NCBI RefSeq assembly: GCF_019097595.1 | Contig: NC_080716.1 | Span: 10,217,401 to 10,281,400, forward strand | Direction of reading: 5' to 3' | From: Hemibagrus wyckioides | Lineage: Eukaryota; Chordata; Actinopteri; Siluriformes; Bagridae | DNA length: 64,000 bases | In this document: positions 22,301-35,700 of the stretch, one piece after another | How positions within the stretch are numbered: the stretch's first letter is position 1 | Layout: each line of letters opens with the position of its first letter | The notes under the pieces: generated by a model | Seen by the model: the letters and a program-made list of their open reading frames with translations, nothing else | What the model was told of the DNA's origin: nothing | Database searches by the model: none | Program-made: the position numbers and the translations under genes

Positions 22301-25300
22301 TTATGAGCGTCTTCGTCATCCTCTGCAATCTCAATTCCGTCCTTATACCAGCTTATCCCCGTTTCAGGTTTGATATTTCCTACCTGAAGAGAGTAAGAAA
22401 AGAGGGGTGGGGTGGGGTGGTTTTGGAGGGGCGGGGAAGAAGCAGAGATAAAATATTAATCCAACTGACCCAAGAGAGTGAGAAAGATTCATTATATCTT
22501 GCACAACCTCACCCTGCATTTCAGGTACACGTTACATTCTTGAGTGACCTCGTAACTGAGGTATTCCACAAAGTGAGGGCCTGGATGTGAGAATCGACAG
22601 GGTGACATTGTTGAAAAGGTTGATGGTTAAAAATTTCTTCAGCATTGAAATGAGGTGTGGCATACCTTGTCTCCTGACCCACTCGGCTCGCTCAAACTCA
22701 GACTTCTTCTGAAGCTCGGCAAACTCTGTTTTGTAAAAAACAAAATATTTGGATTTTGGTATTCATTTGTCACATTTATTCTACAAGTTAGATACCATGC
22801 AATGACCCTGACGAAAACCACTACAAGCAACCACATGCCTGTCTAGAGTTTCTGTGACTGACACGGAAACAGAGCATCCCATCCTTCCCGGCCTGAGAGC
22901 ATGGCCAGATTCACTCTCTTGGACAACCAGCTGTAGATGATTGGGACATTGATGGGATTATCACAATCTCAGGGAATGAAATACCGTCCTTTTTCACTAA
23001 TAGATGAACTAACCAGATTTTAAAATTTGATAAATTTACTTGGGCATGAGATACATAAAACAGAAACATTACTGCAGTTATCAGCACTCAGAATATCGAA
23101 ATTTGGAACGATAAAAAATGTAACATGTGAGGGTTGTTTGCATCACACTATGATCAGACTTTTTTCCAAATTTGTGATGCAGCTTGAGTTTTTTGGGCTG
23201 AGTTTTTTCCCCCATAAAACTACTTGAATTGCTAAGCACAGGATTCTTCTTTTAAACTCCTGCCAATGAAATTACTTTCACACAGTTTCAGTGATAGCTG
23301 TACTCATGTTCGACGCCCACGAATCGAAGAGGGCTTTGCTGAATGCTCGTTATGATGATGTCACATGACGTGCCCAAATCCACAGAAAAACACAGTGGAG
23401 TTTGCTTGAATCTGTATTTTACGTTATTACAAAATGTGAAATCCTGGAGCTGTTGAATTGTAATTCAGACCTCATAGCAGAAAAAACCTGGACTTGAAAT
23501 TAGGACCAGATGCACTACTCCTGATTTATAATACCACCACTGACCTTTAAATACCACTAATTTACCTGGAAGAGCTCGCACAAAGCTGTGGTATCTCTAC
23601 ATAGGACAGACAATGCAAGAACAGTCATTACCGTTTAGCCGATAATGGACTCGGAGCTAAATCTGATACAGTGGCACCCAATAATGGAGCACCGTGATCA
23701 ATCAGTAAAGCCTGATAAAGTTCAATCAGCAGTTAAGGGAATGCTGTGTATGCTAATGGATGTCCTGCAAAGCCACTAATGATACTCCTGCACGATTTCA
23801 CATGATCTTTTCCTGCCCTCTACAGGACATACTGCACTACAGCAGTATAAACACACGGTAGTAGCGACAGAGGTTGTGAAGTAATATGCTGTAAAATTAC
23901 AGGGACAAGTTTACTATACCTGCTCCAATGAGCACCAGACTGGTGCGTCCGGTCGCTTTGCCATCAACGAGGTTAAACGTGAAGGTTCCTTCATCAGTGA
24001 TTTCCAAGGAGTCCATGAACAGCTCGATGATGCCGGTTTTGGTGTCAAAATGCATGGTGTATTTCTGTGGGAAAAGGAATATGTATCAGTATGTGACAGA
24101 AAAAAATAAAATAAAAATAAAAATAACATTTTTAGTTGTTATACCTTTCCTTGAGTAATGATGTTATCATTGAAAACATACTCCACTTGGCATTTGGAGG
24201 TAAACTTAGCAACCTGTGCCCAGACACGCACACGTCCTTTCTCCTGTAGCTCAACAGACATTTCGGTTGTGAAAGGAATAACTGCAAAGAAAACACAATG
24301 GTAAGTATTTCTGTAAAATAACATAAAAACGTATAATAGTCATATAATCTGAGTGGAAGTGCGTCGAGCTACACACCAACGTTGATGTTTTTGTTATTGT
24401 TCTGTACTTACTGGGGAACTTGTGGTCATGGCTGATGTCCAACAAGCGCCTCAGACCTATAGAACATTTGAAAAGCGCATTCCGTTATTGTGCACATGAC
24501 ATACTGCATACTGAGGGCGTAAGGAATTCTTGGATCGAATCTTCTTTTAAATGAAAACTGCGCTGCTTTATCAAGCGAGTTACATACAAGCCTCTGCTAT
24601 CTGCATGCATGTCCTTGACTTGTTAAGGTTTAAAAGAAGACATGACGCACCAGCTTCTGGAAAATATTATGTGTCTTTGTGTCCAAAGACAGAAGATAGA
24701 ATATCACCGTCATTAGCCGGAGAGTTGGAGAGAGTGACTCACCCTCCTCTGTCAGTGTGTAGCTGGCAGAAACGCCATCAGTGTTGGTGACAACACAAGA
24801 GTAGATGCCCAGGTCCTCCAGTGAAGGATCATTAAAGATGACTCGAGATCTGAGGAGATATCAGCTGTGATGAGTAGGAGAAAGACTCTGTTATATTGTC
24901 TTTAATTGCACAAGATGCTTTCCAAAGAATCTGAAAGCTTGTAAAAATTTCAGTAACACTAATTAGCCTTTTTCTTTTCTTCAAAGGTTAAGAGACACCA
25001 ATTAATTTGTCTTTTTATTTCCATTTCTCCACCTTTTTTCTTTACCCACTTTGCCTCCCACTTTCATCCTGCCTCGGCTTTCACAGCACATCTGGCAAAA
25101 CAAAGGTGACACACGTCTCCTCTGGCTTCCAGACAGCCTGCCACTATTCATCCTCACACTCGCGCCCACGCAGCATTGTCCGACGGCCGAAACGAACTGC
25201 TAAATGTCCATTGTCCACTGCATAAATGACCATGTGCCATGTGACCAAACCTTTCTCCAAAGAACAAAGGGACTATAGATCTTCTCGAGAACAAGCAGCC

Positions 25301-28300
25301 AGCTAAACACCGCAAGGTGTGAAAAAAATGTTAATAAGTAAGGCGGAAACTCACTTTCCCTTGACAGTTTCGATGGTGAGACGGGAGGATTTCGTGAAAG
25401 CCTCGTAGTTCCTCGACCACACGAACTGAGAACTTTCAGTCATCTCGGAGCACTCGAAGATCAGCGAGATCACGCCGTCGTCGTCCACGTCGACCACAAT
25501 CTCTTTAGTGCCTGAGGAGTCACGAAAATGGCATTTTTAGAATCAGTCATGGGAAATGTGATGAAAGAGACAGATTGGTTTATTCAGTTGTGTTATTTAC
25601 CAGGGCGAGTCTGCGCGATGACAGGGGCTGTAGCTTCGGAGGGTCCACCAACACCTGCGATGTTCTTAGCATGGACACGCAGTGTGTAGGAGGCACCTTC
25701 CTTCAGGCCAGATATCTGGGTCACAGAAAGGTTTATAGTATTAATAACACACGTCATAACAGTCCATGCAACAGTTATTTAATACTCCATGCAGGAGCTG
25801 AGGTGGTCTCTAATGTGGTACAGATTCATTAGCTTTATGTGTGTTGATCTGGGAAGAGACAGCTACATTTTAGAAAGCATAAATGAATTTGACCAAAGGA
25901 CATTTTTATTTATGGTAAAGGATTTTTTTAGCTTGTCTGCCTACCTGCACAGATCATAAGCGGTAAAAGACTACCTAAAGATCTCCACAACCACAATTTC
26001 CTCACAATGTTCTTTATATTATTTATATTTCTGGAACGTTTCCGGACGTTGGATTGTAAACATGTTGTTTGTATCCAGACTCCCTGATTGTCCGTGATGT
26101 TCCTGCGCCATCACATGGCCAAAACTGAGAAGAGCACTTACACAAAGTTCTAAAAAGTTCAAACCAAACAAAATACATTCATTTACTGAAACTTACTGAA
26201 TTAATCAGTGAATATTTCCCTACCAAACAGAGCTCAGACGAGTGAAGAGACGGCGATAATGTTTGTGAATATGAAATGCTGTGAGTGACTACTACCTCAG
26301 GCGATCACACAGAGAACTGATGCGGAAGATGCTGGTAATCAGATGCAGCGAATTCATTTCACGTTACAATTCTATCGAATTTAGTAGTTTTCCTATAAGT
26401 ATGTTAGGTAAAAGGAGCTGAGCATCTTTCAGTGGAATCGCAACAAATACTTCTGATTGAGAAACATATTTCAGATCAGTTTCAGACCTGCATAATGCAA
26501 ACACATACATGTCACAATCTGACCGTAAACATGTGAACGGCTTTCCCAGGCCACCACACATAAATTCTTCATTATGATTCTTTACAACCTAACCTGCAGG
26601 TATGTATTCTTGGTAGACCTCTCCTGAACACCTCTCCATTTGCCACCTTCCTCCTTGATGTCCACATAGTAGCCGGTGATGGGGCTGCGTCCGTTGAACT
26701 TGGGTGGCTCCCAAAGCAGCACCAGTGAATCCTTTCTCACCTCCAGCATGTGAAGTCCATGAGGAGGGCCTGTGTTACCCCAACAAAAAACATAACAAGG
26801 GTGATTTACAGTATGTGCTAAATCTGTATCACTAAAAGATAATTAAAAAAATGAATAAAGAACAGTGAGTACTTCTAAGAACAGTGACAGCAAGTGCACT
26901 CTATAAGTTTGTAAAGGGAGCCACCTAAAGACCATTTTTTGACATTGCACAGTGCAATTATCACATCCTTCACTCACACCGAAACGAAGTACTATTAACA
27001 TACAGACACAAACTATACGCACTGAAATCGAGAATAGATCATGCCGTTAATGCTAATTGACTCATACTAGCTATAAACCATCACAAGCTTATTAAAGACA
27101 GTCAGTGAATCATTTGATTAACACCCAGCGTTACAGAAGCGAGGAAACGATGACCTATACGGCAACGTGTTGAATTCATCAAGCATCATTGCACAGGAAA
27201 GTTGTATGAGTCTGCTTCGGATGACTAATTTACCTGGCAAAGCGACAGTCCACTCCTTACACTCAAAGGCAACACTGGTGATGCAGGACTCACTAATACC
27301 AGCCTGGTTAACTGCACGAACCTGGAACTGGTACAATATGTTCTCCTTCAGGTTCTCCACCTGAACACAGGGAGAGTAGGAAAGTCATTTAAAAGTCGTT
27401 TTTAAGTCAGCATGATTATGTTTTGTTCCGGCTTAGAAACGTCACATAGCAAGAGAAAGATTCAACACTTCAAAAGAAAACGGGGAGAAGTTTCAATATT
27501 CTGAATCAACTAAACGATTTCAGGCATATCTGTGTGTAAAGTGTGAGAGTATACACCACGGCTGTTTTTGATCCTTTTGGGGCTCTGACACACTATTTGC
27601 CACCACCACCACCACTCCAAACATGCTCTCAAGCTGAACCCCACACGGGGGCTCTGTGAAACCATGACCCACAAGCTCACCATCATTTATTCACAAAATA
27701 TATAAATATAAAATATAAAATCTTGCATTCCTACAGGATTTCCTCCGGGCTCAGGGGCCTGCATATACCACTAGCATGAAATGACCCTAGCACAACACAC
27801 ACACACAGACACACACTGGTCTCTTTTTAGCAAATTTATTTCCTTTTTTCCACTCTGCACATCCACTTCTTGCCTCTCTGTGCCTGAGAGCCTCCTACTC
27901 CTATTCCTTTCTGAGCTTTACTCTTTTTTAAACAGTTCTAATTCAGACTGTATTGACTCATAGGCTACAACCGTATTAAATATTTCTCTATATTTAGTGG
28001 ATTATCCAGATTGGTGATTAAATTTGTCAGAGAGAAGAAGTACACACCCCCTGTTCTAACAGAAACCTTAACAAGGTAAAAATGATTCATTTACTCATAA
28101 AAGTTTTGAAAAACTATTAGTAATTAGCAATATTATTACTATTAGTAGTAGTAGTAGTAGTAGTAGTAGTTGAAGTAGTAGTATTTAATGTATTTAACAG
28201 GTAAATCTGGCTTGCTTGTACAATGTTCTTCCAAACAGATTCATTTTTAAAAATGCATTCTTGATTTTTTATTATTAATAATATTTAATATTGATACAAG

Positions 28301-28378
28301 TTGTCTGGCGATGTAGTGCTCGTTACAGCTCTAATCCATGAGCAAGCCTGTGGGACCCCCTGCAGGCCAACAAAGGCA

Positions 28379-28423
<45 letters not shown>

Positions 28424-31400
28424 CAACAACAACAATCTTTTTGCACAAGTAATGTGGGCGGTGGATCGATCCCAGTAGAACCCAAACGCTGGAAAACTCC
28501 TTGTTCCCTTCTATTCACACTAACAATCACACTGGGGCCAAGTATGACTTTTCTTCTCAAAAGTACATATTCAAAATGTCATTTAAATGCTTATTAGCAG
28601 CCACTTTGTTGGCTGTACAATATCTCTACAATACGCATACATTCAATATCTCTGAAAGGCTGTTGGCAAATATACAAGCTTCCTACTCTGGTCTTAACAA
28701 AACATGTGCATGCTGATTGAACTTGCTTTTTAGAATCTAATAATGAATGTATCTACTTGATTTATTTTACATTAAATAAATCTTTAATACTGGGGTGTAC
28801 TCGTTCTTAAGTGTTAATCCCGAGTGAAATCTAAATGAAATAGGGTTGCTGTACAGTTTACCTTATAGCTAGTTCCAGTAATAGCCTTGGTGTTGATCTC
28901 GTGCCACTTGCTCACGACACTGCCCTTAACGGTCCTGTAGTCCAGGTAGTAGCCCCTGACATCGGCTCCTCCGGTTTTAGCAGGAGCCTGCCAGTTCAAC
29001 ACCATGGTGTCACGAACACCTTCCACCATCGTGAGAGCAGAAGGAGGAGACGGTACCTCTGCATGGGAAACAACTCAGGTTAATCTTCTACTCTAAATCA
29101 GCAGAATTAAGCATTCGTTATAGGACAATGTCCCAGGTGTCGAGGCTAAATTCACACAAAATTATCCATCCTGTGTTGTGCAAATGTGTGAATAATGTGT
29201 ACATAAGGAAACCCAAAATGATGCTGTTGGTCCTAGACAACACATTTTACACGGTAAAATCAGTACATTATTATACAGTTAACAAAGTTGATGCCATCAA
29301 TCATGTATCTATTGCATATTTCTGATTTATTCAGCTAAGATACATCACTACAAGTGTCTAGCAAGTAGAAACCTAGAAAATCTAAAGTGTACTGATAATA
29401 CCTTGTAAAACCTTATTATGGTACACTGAAACATTCTGTGCAGATCATATTTTATTAAAGGACCTATAAAAAGCCACTCATCACACATCACCTGTTGTGC
29501 ATTTCAATATGGATTAAAAAGTTAATAGGAGAGAACACTTTCTGATACATTCAGTACCAATCTGCTCTGCTTTCTACGTAGCAGTTATTCATATCATGCT
29601 TCTACTCACTGTGCTCTCCCACCCCACCGCCATGACTCTGGGAAGGCTCTGGACCCTCAATCCTCAAGTTCAACACACCGCATGCCCTAAAGTCATTTAC
29701 GAAACACAGCAAGAGACACACAGCATGGACATACTGCATTGCAGAGTGACACGCTTCAAGAATGTCCAACACTCCACGCTCAGGTTAGTAAGAAAACACT
29801 ACATGGCTGCTTGGATCCTAGAGTTTAATGAGGTTAGGTTTTAGTAGTGAATAATAGGGTGAGATATTAGAGATATATGTTATTCAAAAGCATTGCACAT
29901 GCAGCAAGTCCACTTCAGTATGAGTGTGAACAGCATCATTTGGCTGTGTCCAAATACGTCTTTAAAAAAAAAAAAAAGACACTGTGAGTTTAACTGATAG
30001 AGGTTCCACAGGGTATCCACAGGGTGATAGATGGGAAGATGAAAAGTGCAGCGGTGGTGAAAACTGGAGGAAATGAAAGCTCAAAGACATGGCGTGTTGC
30101 ATTATGTAGAGGAAAAATACTGCTGTGTGCATATAGTCAAAACCAAAACTGCAGTTGTGTGAAAATATAAGAACAAAAGTCACATTTTCTTTTAATACTG
30201 TTTATACATGTCCACTTGCAACTTTGCACATCTCAATCTATTTATTTTAATGGATAGACGTGCAGTTCTGCACTCAAGTCTACATCAGTGAAGACCTGAT
30301 AGCTTCAAGAAGATAGACTTCATGTGAAAACTAGAATGAATTTCCCATTTGACCATGTTGTACACTCTTACAGAAGGAAAATGATTTATAATCACACTCT
30401 CTGGTGTCACCCAGATGGGGTTGGCTTCCCTTTTGAGTTTGATTCCTCTCACGGTTTCTTCCTCATTTCGTCTCATGGAGTTTTTCCTTACTGTCATTGC
30501 CTCTGGCTTGCTTATTAGGGAGAATTTAAATTTATATCCTAAATTCATACTGCTTTGTGACAATGTCCATTGTCGAATGAACAAATGGAAAGCCTTTTGA
30601 TTCACCAGAACCGAATCCGAGTTAACAAATGACGGCAAGCAGAAAGAGAGCACGGGGTAGCAAAATGTGCAAGTGGACACCTACATTAACCTTTAAAGTC
30701 TTGTTTTCCTCTCCTTTGCTGTTCTACTTGGACTAAACTGGAACTCACCAATGGCTGCTTTTACAAGGCAGGATTCAGACTCGCTGGAATAAGTGCTATA
30801 GCCAGCAGCGTTCACGGCCTTCACTCTGAACACACAGTTGTCTCCCGTGTTCAGCCCGTGACAAACAAACCTACAAGTCAAAGTTCCAGCTCAAAGATTC
30901 ACACTAGATTCATGGATTTAATTGTAATAAATATGCGAGACGATATTTAAAAGAGCAGATCTACCTGGTGTCTTTGACCGGCTTGTTGTTGCATGGCACC
31001 CACACATTGCTGCCCACGACGCTGACTTCCACATAGTAGCGCACAAGTTCTTTGACCTCTTTAGAAGCTCCCCAGGTCACCACAACAGAGGAGGCTGTGT
31101 TCCTGATGGGCACGACATGGCCTGGTGCTGAGGGCAGGTCTGAAAGAGTTGGAATGGAGAGTGAGGACAGATAAAGAAGAACTAAACAACATTTGGGTCT
31201 AAAAGTCCACTATCTTAGCCCACTACCAAAGACTGTTTACAAGTAAAGGGTTTGTTAATTAAGATCATAACAATTAACATTAGTAGATGAGATGCAATAG
31301 TAATTAATATTATAAGTATAAGCAGCATGAACATGTTATAACATGAATTCTCAATCAAGGTAAACAAAGCTAATAGAATATAAATATATATTTACATTTT

Positions 31401-32685
31401 ATTTAAGGATTAAGCATATAAATAACATATATAAAAAGCATCAGTTGAATAAAATTTTGCATTAGGTTTTGGATGATTAAATGAAAGCGTTTCTGTTAGT
31501 GAACTTTTGTATCAGTAGAAACAGTTGTTGCATGATGACACACAGAACAATACCATAAATAAATAATTAAATGTGGATTTCAGCACAGCACAGGTCCGTG
31601 ACTTTAAGGATAAATCGTTCTCTTACCCAGTCTGTCGCCGACGGTCGTGGCTCCGGTTTCCTCAGACGGCTCGCTAACACCTGCGGAGTTGCAGCAACGC
31701 ACGCGGAAGGTGTAGGATTTGCCCTCGGCCAAGTCAAAAAGGGCAAAGCGAGGTGACTTCGCTGGCATCCCGGTGTTCACCCTCTGCCAGGTGTCTGTGC
31801 CAACCATACACTGCGAATGAACAAACAGTACATCCAGTCACTGTGTTAGAACTGGGTCAAGGTTGTGTTAAATCTCACGGCAGAAGAATTTTCAAGTAGC
31901 AGTTATTGGGTTTCTGGCAGTGTGTTTCTTGTCAGTGTGAAGTACTCACTTACTGACATTGGAGAGATTCGACAGATATCAGGCAGCGTATGTGAAAGTT
32001 ATTGAGGGAAACGGATTTGAAAAGATATTTGAAAGCAGCCTCTTGGCTAGTTAATTTTTTGGGGATTAGTCTTAAAAAGGGGTCCTGAAGCTGAGACAGT
32101 GGGTCTGTGATCTCTGCATTTTGTTACAGTGGAGAAAATCTTCATCCACCTCAATAACTCATTAACAATTAAAAATTCTAGATTGTTCTAGGTCCATTAC
32201 GTTGCCTTGATATTATCATACACACTTAAATAATAAGTCTAATATCTGGCCTAATAAATGGATAGTTTTTATGTTCAGAAAATAAATGTGTTTCAATTAT
32301 CTGTGGATTTTTCTTCAGAGTTGAAGGTGCAAAAAGCCTAGAATATAGTATGGTGATGATTCAACCAATCATCATTACATAAAACTGTTAAATAATTCAA
32401 CGAATATTGAAAATGCATGTCGACTTTATACAGGTGTAAAAATGACTCTGATAAACTAATTCAATTATTCATATTAATGCAGGGAATTCATATCTGTCAT
32501 ATTCATATTATAATCAGGATGTGAGAGTGTTGGTTGTGTCCTTTCATAGATTTGCTCACCTTCTCCACATAATACATAACTCCTTCATGTCCTCTCTGTA
32601 CAGGAGGCTTCCAGCTGAGCACCACGTAGCTCTTAGTGGCCTCAGTCACCGCCAGATCAGTAGGAGACCCAGGGATTATACCAAC

Positions 32686-32719
<34 letters not shown>

Positions 32720-35700
32720 GGGGGAGAGGAATAATGTCCTTAATAACCTCTATTCTTGTTGAAATTGCTTTTATGTGTACTGTAGATCTCCAAAAAACGC
32801 AAGAAAGCAAATGTCTGTAGCATACACACACATATTACAAGTGATCAGATTAGCTCTTACCTGTGGGATCTTCCTCAGTAAATTTGATCATACCGGTCCA
32901 TGGAGCAGAAACACCAGCTAATATAAGAGTAATAAGAAAAGAAAGACAACGCCATACATCAATCTATACAGCATTGAGCAATACTGTAAGGAAACAATAC
33001 TGTAGCGAAACATCTCTCACCTCTGAGACGGGCCCGGTCAGCTGGGTCCATGGCAACTACAGGGTCAGAGACACGAGAAGGGCGACTCACCCCGGCCAGG
33101 TTCAGAGCGCTAACCCGGAAAATGTAAGTGCGCCCCTCTATGAGCCCGGTGACTGGGAAACGGGCATATTTTACTGGAGTGTCATTACACTGGATCCAGT
33201 GATGAGTGCCAACCTCACACCTGCAAACAGAATGTTAAAACATTAAAAGAATTTTATCAAAAGTTCTTCTGATACTGAAATCCTGCCTCCAGATTACACT
33301 CTGTTGACATTTAGCCTCTAAAATCCCAAAACACACCTCCACTTTCTCACTAATCCTAATTGTACCACTGAATGTTGTATTTGGGGAGGACTGCAGGAAT
33401 CAGAGCTCCTGGGTCTTTGATTTATATGAAGAGCAAGTAAACCAGAGTTCATGTACTATAATTTGATGGGATGTTAATCGCAATTGAGGGTTAAGGGCCT
33501 TGCTCAAGGACCCAGCGCTGGTGGCTTGGTAGACCTGGGATTTGAGCTCACAGCATTCCGATCAGTAGTCCAACACCTTAACCACTAAGTTACCACATCC
33601 CCCCTTTGTCCTGACACATATAATCAGGAATAACATTATGACCACCTGCCTAATATTGTGTTGGTCCCCCTTTTGCTACCACAACAGCCCTGACCCATCG
33701 AGACATGGACTCCACTAGATCTCTGAAGGTGTGCTGTGGTATTTGGCACCAAGAGGTCAGCAGCAGGTCTTTTAAGTCCTGTAGGTTGCAACTTACAGGA
33801 CTTAAAGGATACTTACATGACTTAAAAGACACTTTTGATGGATACTGACCACTGCAGACCGGGAACACCCCACAAGAGCTGCAGTTTTGGAGATGGTCTG
33901 ATCCAGTGGTCTAGCCATCACAATGTGGCCCTTGTCAAACTCGCTCAAATCCTTACACTTGCCCATTTTTCCTGCTTCTAACACATCAACTTTGAGGACA
34001 AAATGTTCACTTGCTGCCTAATATATCCCACCCACTAACAGGTGCCATGATGAGGAGATCATCAGTGTTATTCACTTCACCTCTCAGTGATCATAATGTT
34101 ATGGCTGATTGGTGTATACTCACAGAAAATTTTCCCATGGGGATAATAAAGTGCTCTATTATGGAAATGCTAAGAAATCGTTACATTAAAAAAGGTAATA
34201 ATCTCTACTTTTCCTAGTCACTGGGACCTGAAGAGTTCATATTATTACATTTATGTATAGTTGACTTAGAAATTCACATATAAAGAAAGACAAAAAAAAA
34301 CAAAAAAACCAATTCATACGTTATATCCATTTTTCATTTGATCTGATATTAATTGTTCTGACAGAACTTTCCCGAAATTATCCATCCTCCACATCCTCCC
34401 ACAATATTCTCTGGGCAAGCGTGTATTTGGGCTCACACATTTCATGAAACATGTCTGACTCACTTCATGCAGTTGGATTTGCACACGCACTGACCTGTCA
34501 ATAAAGTAGCCCAGGATGGAGCTGCTGCCCTCAACCGCTGGCTGTTTCCAGGTCACCACCACATAATCCTTATTCGCATCATGACACCTCACATCCAGAG
34601 GGGCAACAGGGACCCCTTCAACCTCCACATCAGTATCTGACACACACAAACACACACATTCAATAGTTAGTTTGTTTCTGTCACTGCAAATGAAATGAAA
34701 AGCCCCCATAATAACCAGAGTTATACATCAGTATTTCATCAAACTGCAAAAATATTTAATATAAAATTTGTGAAATATTGAAAATATTTGAAAAAATGTA
34801 AAAAAAATCTAAACATTGAAAATGTTTCATGCTTGCTTAAAGAGACTTCTCATAGATCTATCACCCCCATTCCTAATTTATCAAAATCTAATACCTTTCA
34901 CTTTATTATTCTTCTTCACATTCATTTTTATCTGTGTGTATAAAATTATAAATGTGTGGCAGTCTGGAAAATATCCAGTGACAACTTTACTTTAAGAAAA
35001 CAAACATTTCCCTAATCTTTTTTTTTATTTTTTTAACCTTTACTAGGAGATCTGCGAAGATCACATAATGTAGACAAGAAGCCAGTTTAACAAACGTCTG
35101 TAGACTAGGAATACAGGCTCAAAGGAAATCAATATCAGTGTGTTGGCGACTTCAGGGGAAAGTTGGAATGAAATATTGAAATGCTAGAGTTAAAATGCTA
35201 GAACTTTACTTGTGATTGAGAGATGTGCATCTTTCAGTGTAGGAAAACTTTAGCTTATAAAACATTATAAAGTAGAAGATGTGAAGATTTCAGCAGGCCA
35301 CCACACATATATCTATACACCCAGTTAACACACCATTTGCTTCGTGTTTTAAAATAGTTATGAGGCTTTATATAATTCTGGTACAGTGTTGATACTGACT
35401 CAGAGCACATGATCTCCTTTAGAGCTTTTCACACTTGATCTAGTTCAACAATTAATCCCAACTGTTTATAATCTGACATTTCACACTCTACAGTCCTAAA
35501 CCGTGTCTTAACCTTCTTATTTGCATGTTTGCAGCATCAACAACCATGACTGGATCATCATTAAGGAAAAATGTTTGCTGGTTTAAGTCTCCTGAGAAGC
35601 AAAAAGGCAAAAAAATGGCAAAAAGGACAAAAGAATAACTAAACACAAACTTTTTAACCACTGTTTACACAGCACACAGGATTTCTGTGCATGTAATATG

